DNA of 12,623 nucleotides from Baffinella frigidus (taxonomy: Eukaryota > Cryptophyceae > Cryptomonadales > Baffinellaceae), in assembly GCA_026770585.1 (NCBI GenBank), contig MU647038.1:189476-202098 (forward strand). The letters are read 5' to 3'. The notes under the pieces are model-generated. The model was not told the origin of the DNA. It searched no databases and was given only the letters and a program-made list of their open reading frames with translations. Numbering within the stretch: the first letter of the stretch is position 1; each line of letters opens with the position of its first letter. Shown here one piece after another: positions 1 through 6,024 of this stretch. Position numbers and translations under genes: made by a program.

Positions 1-184
1 TTCCGGGCTGGGAAGGCCAGCACTGCTGCGATGTCGCCTCAGGTGCCTACCACTTACCAGCGAGCGAGGACCTTTTCACCTTGAAATCAAGGCGAAATTT
101 CCGGTAAGGTTCCAGGGCAATGGATAAGATTCTAGCACAAATCGTTTAGATGGACTGTATCCGTGAAGACCCCGGTGGCTGCTA
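1..184. other. Unassigned left edge with a short diverged duplicate
   Basis: No gene is supported here. The segment at about 20-46 (GCACTGCTGCGATGTCGCCT, continuing to CAGGTGC) returns in diverged form at about 451-477 (GCACTGCTGTGATGCCGCCC, continuing to GAGGTGC). The two copies sit on either side of the first telomere-type array. This is seen directly. It suggests that the array lies inside duplicated non-telomeric DNA. Confidence 0.4.
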
Positions 185-560
185 AGTGGCCCCGACACCC
201 CAAACCCTACACCATAATATTCTACCGCTCAAAACTCTACGAGGTACTGTGCTTAAGTTAATTATTGGATTCTTGCCCAAGAAACACGCCAAACGTCAGC
301 AATGTGGCACGTCCCTCTCCGGATTTCCGGGGAGGGACGTGCTCCGTAGTCTACCGAGTGGGCCCTAAACCCTGAACCCTACACACTACACACAATATCC
401 TAAACTCCAAACCCTAAACCCTAAACCCTAAACCCTAAACCCTAAACCCGTGCACTGCTGTGATGCCGCCCGAGGTGCACCCCATCAACCCTAAAACTTG
501 ATCTGTAACCCGTAAACCCCGAATCTTGAACCCTAAACCCCGAACTCTGAACCCTGAACC
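185..560. repeat. Degenerate CCCTAAA telomere-type repeat block 1
   Basis: The block is rich in CCCTAAA and one-base variants (CCCTGAA, CCCCGAA). A clean run of about five units lies at 411-447. It is interrupted by unrelated DNA at about 240-365, which contains a strong hairpin, and at 448-480. CCCTAAA is the complement of the plant-type telomere unit TTTAGGG. Its degeneration and interior position suggest an interstitial or subtelomeric relic rather than an active chromosome end. The short open frames across it are products of the repeat. Confidence 0.85.
307..342. other. Near-perfect 17-bp hairpin with 2-nt loop
   Basis: The arms 307-323 (GCACGTCCCTCTCCGGA) and 326-342 (TCCGGGGAGGGACGTGC) are complementary at 16 of 17 positions, separated by TT. 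The one mismatch would be a U-G wobble in RNA transcribed from the + strand. It sits inside a telomere-type block. A function (RNA hairpin, transposon remnant or cruciform) cannot be decided from the sequence. Confidence 0.75.
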
Positions 561-569
561 CTGAACCCC

Positions 570-686
570 AATAATAAATGATGAATAATAGATAATAATA
601 CTAAATAAATGAAAATAAAAAATAAAAAATAAACCATAAACAATAAACCATAAACAATAAACAATAAACAATAAACAATAAACCAG
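570..686. repeat. AT-rich heptamer-variant array (CAATAAA/CCATAAA)
   Basis: The stretch changes from irregular ATAATA/AAATAAA sequence to regular 7-bp units CAATAAA and CCATAAA (about 630-686). These are CCCTAAA with the C positions replaced by A, so the 7-bp period is kept. The same variant recurs at 7510-7545 and 7754-7850, again next to CCCTAAA arrays. It is best read as a derived telomere-type repeat that was amplified locally. Confidence 0.75.
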
Positions 687-726
687 GAGTTGGGGATGCT
701 GTGGGAGGACGCGATCGGGTACCATT

Positions 727-1008
727 CAGTCGTGTCCGGGCGCGCGCTCCGCGAATACATCAGGCACGTCCCCTTTATTTATAACTGTTATGTATATATG
801 TTTATTAGTATTTTTGTGGCACGACCCTTCCAACCAGTCGTGTCCGGACGATCCCTCCGCGAATACATCAGGCACGTCCCCTTTTACAATATATAGTGTT
901 CATAGTATTTTGTGGCGCGACCCTTGCGTTCCGCGAATACGTCAGGCGCGTCCTCTTTTATAATACATATTGTAAAGTGTTATTTTAAATAGTATTTTGA
1001 TGGCATGA
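727..1008. repeat. Three tandem copies of a ~108-bp unit (third shortened)
   Basis: CAGTCGTGTCCGG begins at 727 and again at 835. TCCGCGAATAC begins at 748, 856 and 930. The first two units are therefore 108 bp apart, and the third is 74 bp on and lacks the start of the unit. Each unit runs from the GC-rich TCCGCGAATACATCAGGC through an AT-rich middle to TAGTATTTTTGTGGCACGAC or a variant of it. The array lies between two telomere-type blocks. No coding function is supported. Confidence 0.8.
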
Positions 1009-1100
1009 CAATTCCTAAACCCTAAACCCAAAACCCCAAATCTTAAACCCCAAACCCTAAACCCTAAACCCTAAACCCTAAACCCTAAACACCAAACCCT
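1009..1100. repeat. CCCTAAA telomere-type repeat block 2
   Basis: A short block of CCCTAAA units with CCCAAAA, CCCCAAA and TCTTAAA variants. About five clean units lie near 1052-1090. It separates the 108-bp tandem array from the GGACTAGGCGCGAGGAAGC module that follows. Confidence 0.85.
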
Positions 1101-1345
1101 GATCCAGGACTAGGCGCGAGGAAGCAAAGCGGGGCGCCATGTCTTTCCCTAAGCTTAGCAATTATGGCTGTACAACCATAATTGGTAGTACAACCATTTA
1201 ATAATTGGTATTACACCATAAATGGTTGTACTACCAAGCACCGAAGAATCATGTCCTTCCCTCAGTTAGCAGTTATGGTTGTACAACCATGATTGGTAGT
1301 GAACCATAAATGGATGTACTACCAAGCACCGAAGAACCATGTCCT
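1101..1345. repeat. Tandem foldback units with a duplicated leader module
   Basis: Two units start with CATGTCTTTCCCT (1138) and CATGTCCTTCCCT (1250). A third start follows at 1338. Spacings are 112 and 88 bp. Each unit carries inverted motifs such as ATGGTTGTACAACCAT and TTGGTAGT...ACTACCAA, so it can fold on itself, and each ends in ACCAAGCACCGAAGAA. The leader GGACTAGGCGCGAGGAAGC ending in CCATGTC (about 1107-1143) returns as GGACTTGGCGCGATGAAGC (about 1741-1776) before the next telomere-type block. It resembles a small non-autonomous transposon relic, but no transposase is seen. Confidence 0.65.
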
Positions 1346-1370
1346 TCCTGCACATTTGGGCGTGGTATCC

Positions 1371-1396
1371 ATCTCTCTCTCTCTCTTTCTCTCTCT
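1371..1396. repeat. (CT)n microsatellite
   Basis: A run of CT dinucleotides with one TTT interruption. No further feature is seen in the 100 bp that follow, up to the first family A foldback element. Confidence 0.9.
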
Positions 1397-1500
1397 GTAT
1401 CAACAACTCTCTGACTGGGTCGCTTCCTTCTGTTGACTAATCCTGGCACTCTCCAGCCAATGGCTCCAACGTCTGTCGAGGCGGGCCTATCCCCAGATAC

Positions 1501-1615
1501 AGGGGTACCCCGCTCATAAGAAAGCGCCCCCCCCCTAGGACCACCGTAGGGCCGTAGGCATAGGCATACCTTAGGGTCCTGGGAGGAGGCGCTTTTTTAT
1601 GAGTGAGGTACCCCT
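1501..1615. mobile_element. Family A foldback (MITE-like) element, copy 1
   Basis: This is a 115-bp element whose two ends are long inverted repeats: 1501-1528 (starting AGGGGTACCCCGCTCATAAG) and 1588-1615 (ending GAGTGAGGTACCCCT). The centre holds CTAGGACC...GGTCCT and nested GTAGGCATAGGCATAC motifs. No reading frame is present. Copy 2 (2397-2511) has exactly the same length and copy 3 (9843-9958) is one base longer. The architecture matches miniature inverted-repeat elements. A clear target-site duplication was not identified, so the transposon label is an inference. Confidence 0.75.
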
Positions 1616-1720
1616 ATCCCTTACGTGGCAAGCTGGTCAAATTTGACCAGCAAGAGGTCCTAGGCAGGTCCTAGGGCCCTACGGTAGGGCGTATGAGCCT
1701 ACTCGCCACTTAAGGGATAG
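1614..1720. mobile_element. Family B foldback (MITE-like) element, copy 1
   Basis: The terminal inverted repeats are CTATCCCTTACGTGGC at 1614-1629 and GCCACTTAAGGGATAG at 1705-1720. The right interior (GTCCTAGGGCCCTACGGTAG and the following GGCGTATGAGCC) is almost identical to that of copy 2 at 2167-2271. The left interior differs and contains a perfect 20-bp palindrome at 1632-1651. The element starts at the last two bases of family A copy 1, so one was inserted against or into the end of the other. Confidence 0.7.
1632..1651. other. Perfect 20-bp palindrome
   Basis: GCTGGTCAAATTTGACCAGC is its own reverse complement. The half-site CTGGTCAAA/TTTGACCAG recurs at about 2908-2935 and TTGACCAGCTGG at about 3140-3151. 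This repetition is seen directly. Whether it is a protein-binding site or only a repeat component is not known. Confidence 0.85.
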
Positions 1721-1802
1721 TCCTCACAACCTGTGTTTGCAGGACTTGGCGCGATGAAGCAGAGCGGGGAGCCATGTCCTTCCCCCACAGGCTCAGCCTC
1801 AA

Positions 1803-1879
1803 CCCGAAACCCGAAACCCGAAACCCGAAACCCGAAACCCGAAACCCGAAACCCGAAACCCGAAACCCGAAACCCGAAA
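1803..1879. repeat. Homogeneous CCCGAAA heptamer block, 11 perfect copies
   Basis: Eleven identical CCCGAAA units run without interruption and switch directly to CCCTAAA at 1880. The unit differs from the telomere unit by one base (T to G) and keeps the 7-bp period. It contains no stop codon in the + frames, so a spurious open frame of NPKPETR-like repeats spans it. Local amplification of one mutated unit is the simplest explanation. Confidence 0.95.
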
Positions 1880-1889
1880 CCCTAAACCA

Positions 1890-2000
1890 TACACCACAAA
1901 CCCCAAACCCCAACCTCCAAAACCCAAAACCCAAACCCCAAACCCCAAACCCCAAACCCCAAACCCCAAACCCCAAACCCCAAACCTTCAACCCCGAACC
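1890..2000. repeat. CCCCAAA heptamer block
   Basis: After mixed units, seven perfect CCCCAAA copies run from 1936 to 1984. This is a second one-base variant of the telomere unit, amplified next to the CCCGAAA block. It ends in degenerate units near 2000. Confidence 0.9.
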
Positions 2001-2059
2001 CCTCCATACAGGCTGCGCACAGAGCAGAGGGCGGACCCGAAGAAACCCGAGTGGCAGTA

Positions 2060-2172
2060 GGCCCGCCTCGGGACGAAGTCTAGGACGGGCCCGCCGCGGG
2101 ACGGAGGCTAGGACAGGCCTGCCTCGAGACGGAGCTTGAGAGGATGGGCCCGCCTCAGGACGGAGGCTATCC
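2060..2172. repeat. GC-rich ~28-bp minisatellite, four diverged copies
   Basis: Units beginning GGCCCGCC (or GGCCTGCC) start at 2060, 2088, 2116 and 2147, giving spacings of 28, 28 and 31 bp. The consensus is GGCCCGCCTCGGGACGGAGG followed by CTAGGAC. The last copy runs into the left end of family B copy 2, which begins at CTATCCC in the place of CTAGGAC. A related single copy occurs near 7027 (AGGCCCGCCTCAGGGC). Confidence 0.85.
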
Positions 2173-2271
2173 CTCAAGTGGCGCACGGGCGAATATTCTC
2201 CCTAACTCGCCCTAGGTAGGTCCTAGGGCCCTGTCGTAGGGCGTATGAGCCTACTCGCCACTTAAGGGATA
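2167..2271. mobile_element. Family B foldback (MITE-like) element, copy 2
   Basis: The left end is CTATCCCTCAAGTGGC (2167-2182) and the right end GCCACTTAAGGGATA (about 2257-2271). The right 55 bp are nearly identical to copy 1 at 1614-1720. The left interior is unrelated and lacks the 20-bp palindrome. It is inserted at the end of the minisatellite and is followed at once by a half copy of family A, the same A/B neighbourhood as at 1501-1720 but in the opposite order. Confidence 0.7.
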
Positions 2272-2272
2272 T

Positions 2273-2336
2273 GTAGGCATAGGCCTACTGTAGGGTCCTA
2301 GGAGGAGACGCTTTCTTGTGAGCGCGGTACCCTTGT
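2273..2336. mobile_element. Family A foldback element, right-half remnant
   Basis: GTAGGCATAGGCCTACTGTA and the following GGGTCCTAGGAGGAGACGCTTTCTTGTGAGC...GGTACCC match the right half of the complete family A copies, especially 9900-9958. The left arm is missing. The break coincides with the right end of family B copy 2, which suggests that family B inserted into, or recombined with, a complete family A element. Confidence 0.65.
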
Positions 2337-2396
2337 ACGAGTTGGAAAACAAGCGACGCGTGGAGGCGAGCACGCGGTCACCGCAGGCAAGAATAC

Positions 2397-2511
2397 AGGG
2401 GTACCTCGCTCAGAACAAACCGCCCCCCGCTAGGACCCTACAGTAGGCATATGCCTACGGCCCTACGGTGGTCCTAGGGGGGTGGGCGTTACTTATGAGC
2501 GAGGTACCCCT
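2397..2511. mobile_element. Family A foldback (MITE-like) element, copy 2
   Basis: A 115-bp element with arms AGGGGTACCTCGCTCA (from 2397) and TGAGCGAGGTACCCCT (to 2511). With the flanking TAC and GTA the palindrome extends to 2394-2514. The centre GTAGGCATATGCCTAC is also palindromic. It is the same length as copy 1. The element carries no gene. Confidence 0.8.
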
Positions 2512-2880
2512 GTAGGAGCCTGCAGTAAAGAAGAGAAACCATACTAATCCTTCACGGCCGCCAGACACCCACGGTAACGTTGAGCAGGACCTAGAGAGAG
2601 ATCATGCACACTCCACATGTGGCTATGGCCCTGCGGTGGTCCAGGGGGGGGGTGATGGGCCTTGCAGAGAGGGAGTTCTGCCGGAGTGGTAGAGTGGTAG
2701 AGCGCTGAGGCGTGCAGGGCTGGGATACATGTACAGAGTCTGTGAAACACCCATTGATTTCAACGGATGTCCTACTTCGGTTCCTAGTGCCACAGTTAGG
2801 GCTCGAGCGCACAGAGAGGGGTGTTGTGGTTTTTCGTGAGTGTAATAAAGATCTGGAATCCCCGGCAGCCGCCAGCTGGA
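2512..2880. other. Unassigned segment with no supported gene
   Basis: Several open frames of 60-73 codons lie on both strands, none with recognisable domains or coding periodicity. TGGTAGAGTGGTAGAGCGC at about 2685-2704 resembles the A-box/D-arm of a tRNA. No matching T-arm (GTTCGANTC) follows at the proper distance, so it is at most a degraded tRNA or tRNA-derived SINE head. AATAAA occurs at about 2845 (TGTAATAAAGATC). Confidence 0.35.
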
Positions 2881-2907
2881 AGAACCTTGTTTGACCAGGG
2901 GACCTAA

Positions 2908-3075
2908 CTGGTCAAAGTTTGACTAGTTTGACCAGGCTAAAAAAGCCTGGAAGAATCGCGCGGAATCCAGGGCAAGAGGCGGTGTCCGCCCCACACCGTG
3001 TGAGAGCGGTCCGAGAGCCGGGGCGGGCATGTCCACCTCGGGACCGCTCTCACTCCCATCCCTTGCCCGAAATAT
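2908..3075. repeat. Nested foldback region with hairpins
   Basis: Several inverted repeats are stacked. CTGGTCAAA and TTTGACCAG face each other at about 2908-2935. CCAGGCT (2932-2938) pairs with AGCCTGG (2944-2950). GTGAGAGCGGTCCGAG (3000-3015) pairs with CTCGGGACCGCTCTCAC (3037-3053). GGGCAAG (2970-2976) pairs with CTTGCCC (3062-3068). The whole could form a cruciform or a structured RNA. No coding content is supported, and an 81-codon open frame across it looks incidental. Confidence 0.6.
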
Positions 3076-3179
3076 GGAATCCCCAGGGTCTAGCGCTGGG
3101 AATTCCCACAGGCCTTGGGGAAGTTCTTCACCCGGGGGTTTTGACCAGCTGGTTTAGGGTTTAAGTTTTAAGGTTTAGG

Positions 3180-3345
3180 ATAAACCTACACCCTAAACAC
3201 TGAACCCCCAAACCCTAAACCCTAAACAATAAACAATAAACACTTAACCAAACCCCAAACCATGAACCCTGAACCATGAACCCTAAACCCTGAACCCTAA
3301 ACCCTAGACCCTAAACCCTAAACCCTAAACCCTAAACCCAGGATT
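3180..3345. repeat. CCCTAAA telomere-type repeat block 3
   Basis: Mixed CCCTAAA, CCCTGAA and CAATAAA units, with about five clean CCCTAAA units near 3306-3340. The block starts just after a short G-rich stretch (GGTTTAGGGTTTAAGTTTTA, 3151-3170) of opposite orientation. That gives a small G-rich to C-rich junction, the order expected of a joined telomere pair but very short. The gene island begins after this block. Confidence 0.85.
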
Positions 3346-3632
3346 TTTTTGCAGTGCCTCACGTGGCCACAGGAGCGCGAGAAGGCCTTGCCGCAAGACC
3401 TTAAGGACCTTTAGGCTTGATGCAAATCCCACCATAGCTGGTCACCTGACCCTTTCGTGAAAGTCCCGGTAGGCCCGTCGAAGGGGTGCTTGACAGGTCG
3501 TGCAGGCATTAGCGGTCGACGGTGTGAGTGCGCGTGTGTTTCGCCAGGCTGTCGGACGTCGAGAAGGCTTTGCCGGGAAGGCTGTGTGAAAGGTGGTGCA
3601 CTCACAGTCGAGTTTGCACATGGCCCCGACCA
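3346..3632. other. Region downstream of the WD40 gene, no gene assigned
   Basis: The segment CGAGAAGGCCTTGCCGCAAG (about 3379-3398) recurs as CGAGAAGGCTTTGCCGGGAA (about 3559-3578), so the region carries a short diverged duplication. Open frames on both strands enter it from the gene island, but none shows a domain. It should hold the 3' untranslated part of the minus-strand WD40 gene. No convincing polyadenylation signal was recognised. Confidence 0.35.
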
Positions 3633-4715
3633 TCACACGCGGTCCAGGATCATCCGAACCACCCCCACTTCAAGCTCAAGCACCTGCGACCCCCCCCCGA
3701 GCCGCGGGTGCTGCCCCATCGCGAAAGCCTCGCCCCTCTGCGTGTCCCGCACCCAGTCGCGCTCCCACGCCACGGAGAACATCCATGTCCCCAGCTCGAT
3801 GGTCCGAAGGGGTGCTCCGGTCGACGAGTCCCACACCTTGCAGGTGTCGTCGTCACCGCCCGTGGCGAGCTTGCTCCCGTCGACTGAGAACGCGGCACAA
3901 AAAGCAACCTTGTGGGCAGCAATGCTGAACCGCAGTGTTCCCGTCTCTGCATCGAGCAAGTGAACGTAGTTGGTGATGAGACTCGCGGTTGCGATAGTGC
4001 GTCCGTCCGGCGAAAACACCGCAAACCCGTGCCCTTGCATGCTCCTGATCTTTTCGCCGCTTTGGATGTCCCACAAATGAATTTTCCAGTCGCCTCCTGC
4101 ACTCGCCAGCATCCGACTGTCCGTCGGAGAGAAGTGCACCCCAAGCAAAAGTTTGTGACATTCTGGAATCGTGCGGAGCAACTCCCCCTTCCTCGACTCC
4201 CATACGTGGATGCACCCATCGACACTCCCGCTCGCCAGCCGCGCCCCAGACGCCGAGAACGTTAATGACGTGATTTCCGTGCTGTAAAGTCCCACTAGGC
4301 GGTGTTCTGCCTCCCCAGTCTGAGCGTCCCACACGATCACCGCGCCGTCCAAGCCTCCGGTGGCAAACCTACCGCACGGCGAGAATACGACCGAGCGTAT
4401 TCCCGCAGTGTGCGCAACCACCGGGCATCCTTCCTGCACCAATCGGTCACCCAGATCGGGCACCTCGCAGCTGCAAGCCCCAGTTCCGTCGTGCGTGGCT
4501 CCCACCCTGTGCACCGCCCCGCTCAAAACGTTCAACAGCGTCCAGCGCGCATCATTGAACCCCACCCGCGCCACGAACCTCCCCCCTGGCGACATGGCTA
4601 CGCGGGTGTCCCCCGAGTGGGTCTCCGAGTGAGCCTCCTCGAGAGACCACTTCACTTCCCCGGTCGCCTCATCCATCAGCGTCACGCGCCCACCGTCGAG
4701 ACCAAGCGCCAGCAT
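3633..4715 (-). CDS. WD40-repeat beta-propeller protein
   Basis: The product is a probable scaffold protein built almost entirely of WD40 repeats. From the first ATG (4715) it has 360 residues, and no intron is needed within it. Blades can be read at about 1-29, 36-72, 101-140 (VVFSPCGRFATGGLDGAVIV then WD), 145-183, 186-226 (HLWD), 229-266, 267-307 (KVWD) and a decayed last one at 310-360. Typical VxFSPDG, LASGS and GH/WD-like turns are visible. Blade 6 is shortened (HGFAVFSPDG), and several WD pairs are changed to WE or LD. No enzymatic domain, signal peptide or membrane segment is seen. WD40 propellers generally bind other proteins, but the partner here cannot be deduced. The frame stays open upstream to 4814 only through a GTG and has no ATG there, so I chose the ATG at 4715. 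The first blade then lacks its opening strand, so the true N-terminus probably lies further upstream (see 4729-4929). Divergent from the gene at 5095. Confidence 0.85.
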   Translation of the reverse strand: MLALGLDGGRVTLMDEATGEVKWSLEEAHSETHSGDTRVAMSPGGRFVARVGFNDARWTLLNVLSGAVHRVGATHDGTGACSCEVPDLGDRLVQEGCPVVAHTAGIRSVVFSPCGRFATGGLDGAVIVWDAQTGEAEHRLVGLYSTEITSLTFSASGARLASGSVDGCIHVWESRKGELLRTIPECHKLLLGVHFSPTDSRMLASAGGDWKIHLWDIQSGEKIRSMQGHGFAVFSPDGRTIATASLITNYVHLLDAETGTLRFSIAAHKVAFCAAFSVDGSKLATGGDDDTCKVWDSSTGAPLRTIELGTWMFSVAWERDWVRDTQRGEAFAMGQHPRLGGGSQVLELEVGVVRMILDRV

Positions 4716-4728
4716 CCTCCCCAGCGAC

Positions 4729-4929
4729 TCAATGTTGCCGCCAGGCTTGCCGCAGCGGCCAGCGGGAATGCGGGTTTGACGGTTCTCTGGTGAAGTTATG
4801 CCTAGAGCGACCACCCTTGATCAAATTCTCGATCGTGGAGAGGGGAAGCCCTTTTTCAACATCCCAGTGCAACCCGTGATCGATTGGGACGCAACGATAA
4901 TGATTCACTCCAAATTTACTGCACGCCAT
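4729..4929 (-). pseudogene. Possible displaced 5' part of the WD40 gene
   Basis: An ATG at 4929, followed by G, opens a 66-codon frame beginning MACSKFGVNHYRCVPIDHGL and continuing HWDVEKGLPLSTIENLIKGG. This looks more like real protein than the out-of-frame residues after it. The WD40 frame just downstream is shifted by one base and is closed by a TGA a few codons before its GTG. The two parts can be joined by a one-base frame change or by removal of a segment whose length is 1 modulo 3, between about 4823 and 4735. A 28-base GT...AG segment starting at the GTGGTCGC near 4814 has such a length but would be an unusually short intron. The options are a very short intron, a frameshifted pseudogene copy, a sequencing error, or a WD40 protein that simply starts at 4715. 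Confidence 0.4.
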
Positions 4930-5094
4930 CAATAATAAGGGGGTCGTCTGACATGTCAGCTGTGTAGTAAAGTGTCAAGATAATGGAGGTGGAAAAATAA
5001 ATTTTCAACCCCATTCAGGTGACTCCCTTCACAAATTGAACCCCGTCAAGGGTCTATCATTACATATTTCCTCTTGTCCCCGTCAACCCCCGAC
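4930..5094. promoter_or_regulatory. Divergent intergenic region with 12-bp palindrome
   Basis: About 165 bp separate the possible start of the WD40 gene (4929) from the ATG of the plus-strand gene (5095). The region must hold the 5' flanks of both genes. It contains a perfect palindrome CTGACATGTCAG at 4948-4959, an AT-rich stretch AAAAATAAATTTT at about 4994-5006, and two copies of CCCCGTCAA (5041-5049 and 5078-5086). No defined core promoter element can be assigned with confidence. Confidence 0.45.
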
Positions 5095-6024
5095 ATGAGA
5101 CGCTTGCGGCACGGCATGGGTGCATCCTCCGGAAGCCCAGATCCACAGCGCACCGACGTTTTCGAGATGAGTCGCCAGCGCTTGCAAGCCTCCTACGCCC
5201 GGCGCCTCCAGTCAGTGCCCTTCACCCAAATTGAGGACGTCCCGCCATCCCCAAACATGGGCCGCAAGAGCATGGAAACCTCCTCCTCCCCCCCGGAGCC
5301 GGGACGCAAATGCGAGATGACTTTCAAGCGCATTCAAGCCATCTACGCCCGTCGCATCCAGCCAATCATAGGGAAACATCCCCTTGAGCCAATGGAGGAC
5401 GTCTGCTCCCCACCAGCGCCGGGTAGCCAAGAGCCACGCGAGGACATCCCACGCCCCGCCAAGATGCCGAGCCCCGCCAAGATGTGGCGCTCTTCGCTCC
5501 GACGCGCGTCCCCCGAACCTCGGACCTCTATGAAGTTCATCTCCTGGGACAAGAACATCGAAACGGTCTGGGTCGTCCCGGCGCCAGAGCGCGAAGCGGT
5601 CTGCATCGTCCCGGACGACAGTGCTAAAACAGTGCCCGGACTTCGCGCCAGAGCGCGAAACGGTGTGCATCGACCGTGCCCGGACTTCGCGCCAGAGCGC
5701 GAGGCGGTCTGCATCGACCCGGACGATGCAGACCGCTTAGCACGATTCGAGAGCGCGATTCGAGAGCGCGAATCGCAAGAGCGCGATTCGAAGCCACCTG
5801 CTCTTCCCCCATACATGTCATCGGGGTTCAGCATGCGGAGGGGGTTGATGGTAGAGATGGAGGAGAGGCTGCTGGCGGCGGAGGAGAGACTATCGCGCAA
5901 GGACGTGCTGCGCCCAACCAGCCGGAAAGCCGAAGTTGCCGAACTCCTCACCAGGCCCCTTCCAAGGAACGTGGCTGTTTCGCCAGACGTTCAAGTGCGC
6001 CCCATCTCAGCACGATGGACGTGA
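5095..6024 (+). CDS. Unrecognised proline/arginine-rich protein with internal repeats
   Basis: A 309-residue product from the ATG at 5095 to the TGA at 6022-6024. The frame is open seven codons further, but only to a TTG. No known domain is recognised. Two related segments are visible: RQRLQASYARRLQ (27-39) followed by EDVPPSP, and FKRIQAIYARRIQ (77-89) followed by EDVCSPP. Conservative changes and synonymous third-base changes between them support this frame. Residues 147-151 (KFISW) fit the loose RVxF docking consensus for protein phosphatase 1, which is only a suggestion. APEREAVCI occurs at 163-171 and 199-207, from a DNA minisatellite whose middle copy is out of frame. An acidic/basic stretch follows (222-232), then a short helix-prone segment (250-270). 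The protein is likely largely disordered and soluble, with no signal peptide or membrane segment. It could be spurious, but its length, base composition and internal protein-level repeats argue for a real gene. TGTAA occurs directly after the stop (6026-6030). Confidence 0.6.
   Translation: MRRLRHGMGASSGSPDPQRTDVFEMSRQRLQASYARRLQSVPFTQIEDVPPSPNMGRKSMETSSSPPEPGRKCEMTFKRIQAIYARRIQPIIGKHPLEPMEDVCSPPAPGSQEPREDIPRPAKMPSPAKMWRSSLRRASPEPRTSMKFISWDKNIETVWVVPAPEREAVCIVPDDSAKTVPGLRARARNGVHRPCPDFAPEREAVCIDPDDADRLARFESAIRERESQERDSKPPALPPYMSSGFSMRRGLMVEMEERLLAAEERLSRKDVLRPTSRKAEVAELLTRPLPRNVAVSPDVQVRPISARWT
5580..5735 (+). repeat. Intragenic minisatellite, three copies with compensating frames
   Basis: GCCAGAGCGCG starts at 5583, 5647 and 5691, followed each time by a diverged ARGCGGTCTGCATCG-like stretch. 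The spacings are 64 and 44 bp. Neither is a multiple of three, but the total of 108 is. Copies 1 and 3 are therefore read in the same frame (APEREAVCI) while copy 2 is read in another (RARARNGVHR). It lies inside the plus-strand gene. Confidence 0.9.
5740..5792 (+). repeat. Short GAGCGCGATTC repeat cluster
   Basis: GAGCGCGATTC or its variant GAGCGCGAATC occurs four times in about 50 bp, some as near-inverted copies of each other (CGATTCG/CGAATCG). It encodes the charged stretch FESAIRERESQERDS and may have expanded by slippage. It lies within the plus-strand gene. Confidence 0.8.

Noticed and set aside
1774-2139. Long open frames across the CCCGAAA/CCCCAAA blocks (NPKPETR-type and GFGVWGLGF-type repeats)
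   Set aside because: A 7-bp repeat without stop codons gives open frames automatically. There is no domain and no independent coding signal.
2670-2760. tRNA-like A-box (TGGTAGAGTGGTAGAGCGC)
   Set aside because: No T-arm with GTTCGANTC at the right distance and no closing acceptor stem. At most a degraded tRNA-derived SINE.
3528-4793. Plus-strand and other-frame open frames opposite the WD40 gene
   Set aside because: They are shadows of a GC-rich gene. Only the minus-strand frame shows repeated WD40 blades.
5212-5951. Minus-strand open frames of 152 and 202 codons opposite the plus-strand gene
   Set aside because: The internal protein-level repeats with synonymous third-base changes fit the plus-strand frame, and the minus frames show no domain. 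Not fully excluded.
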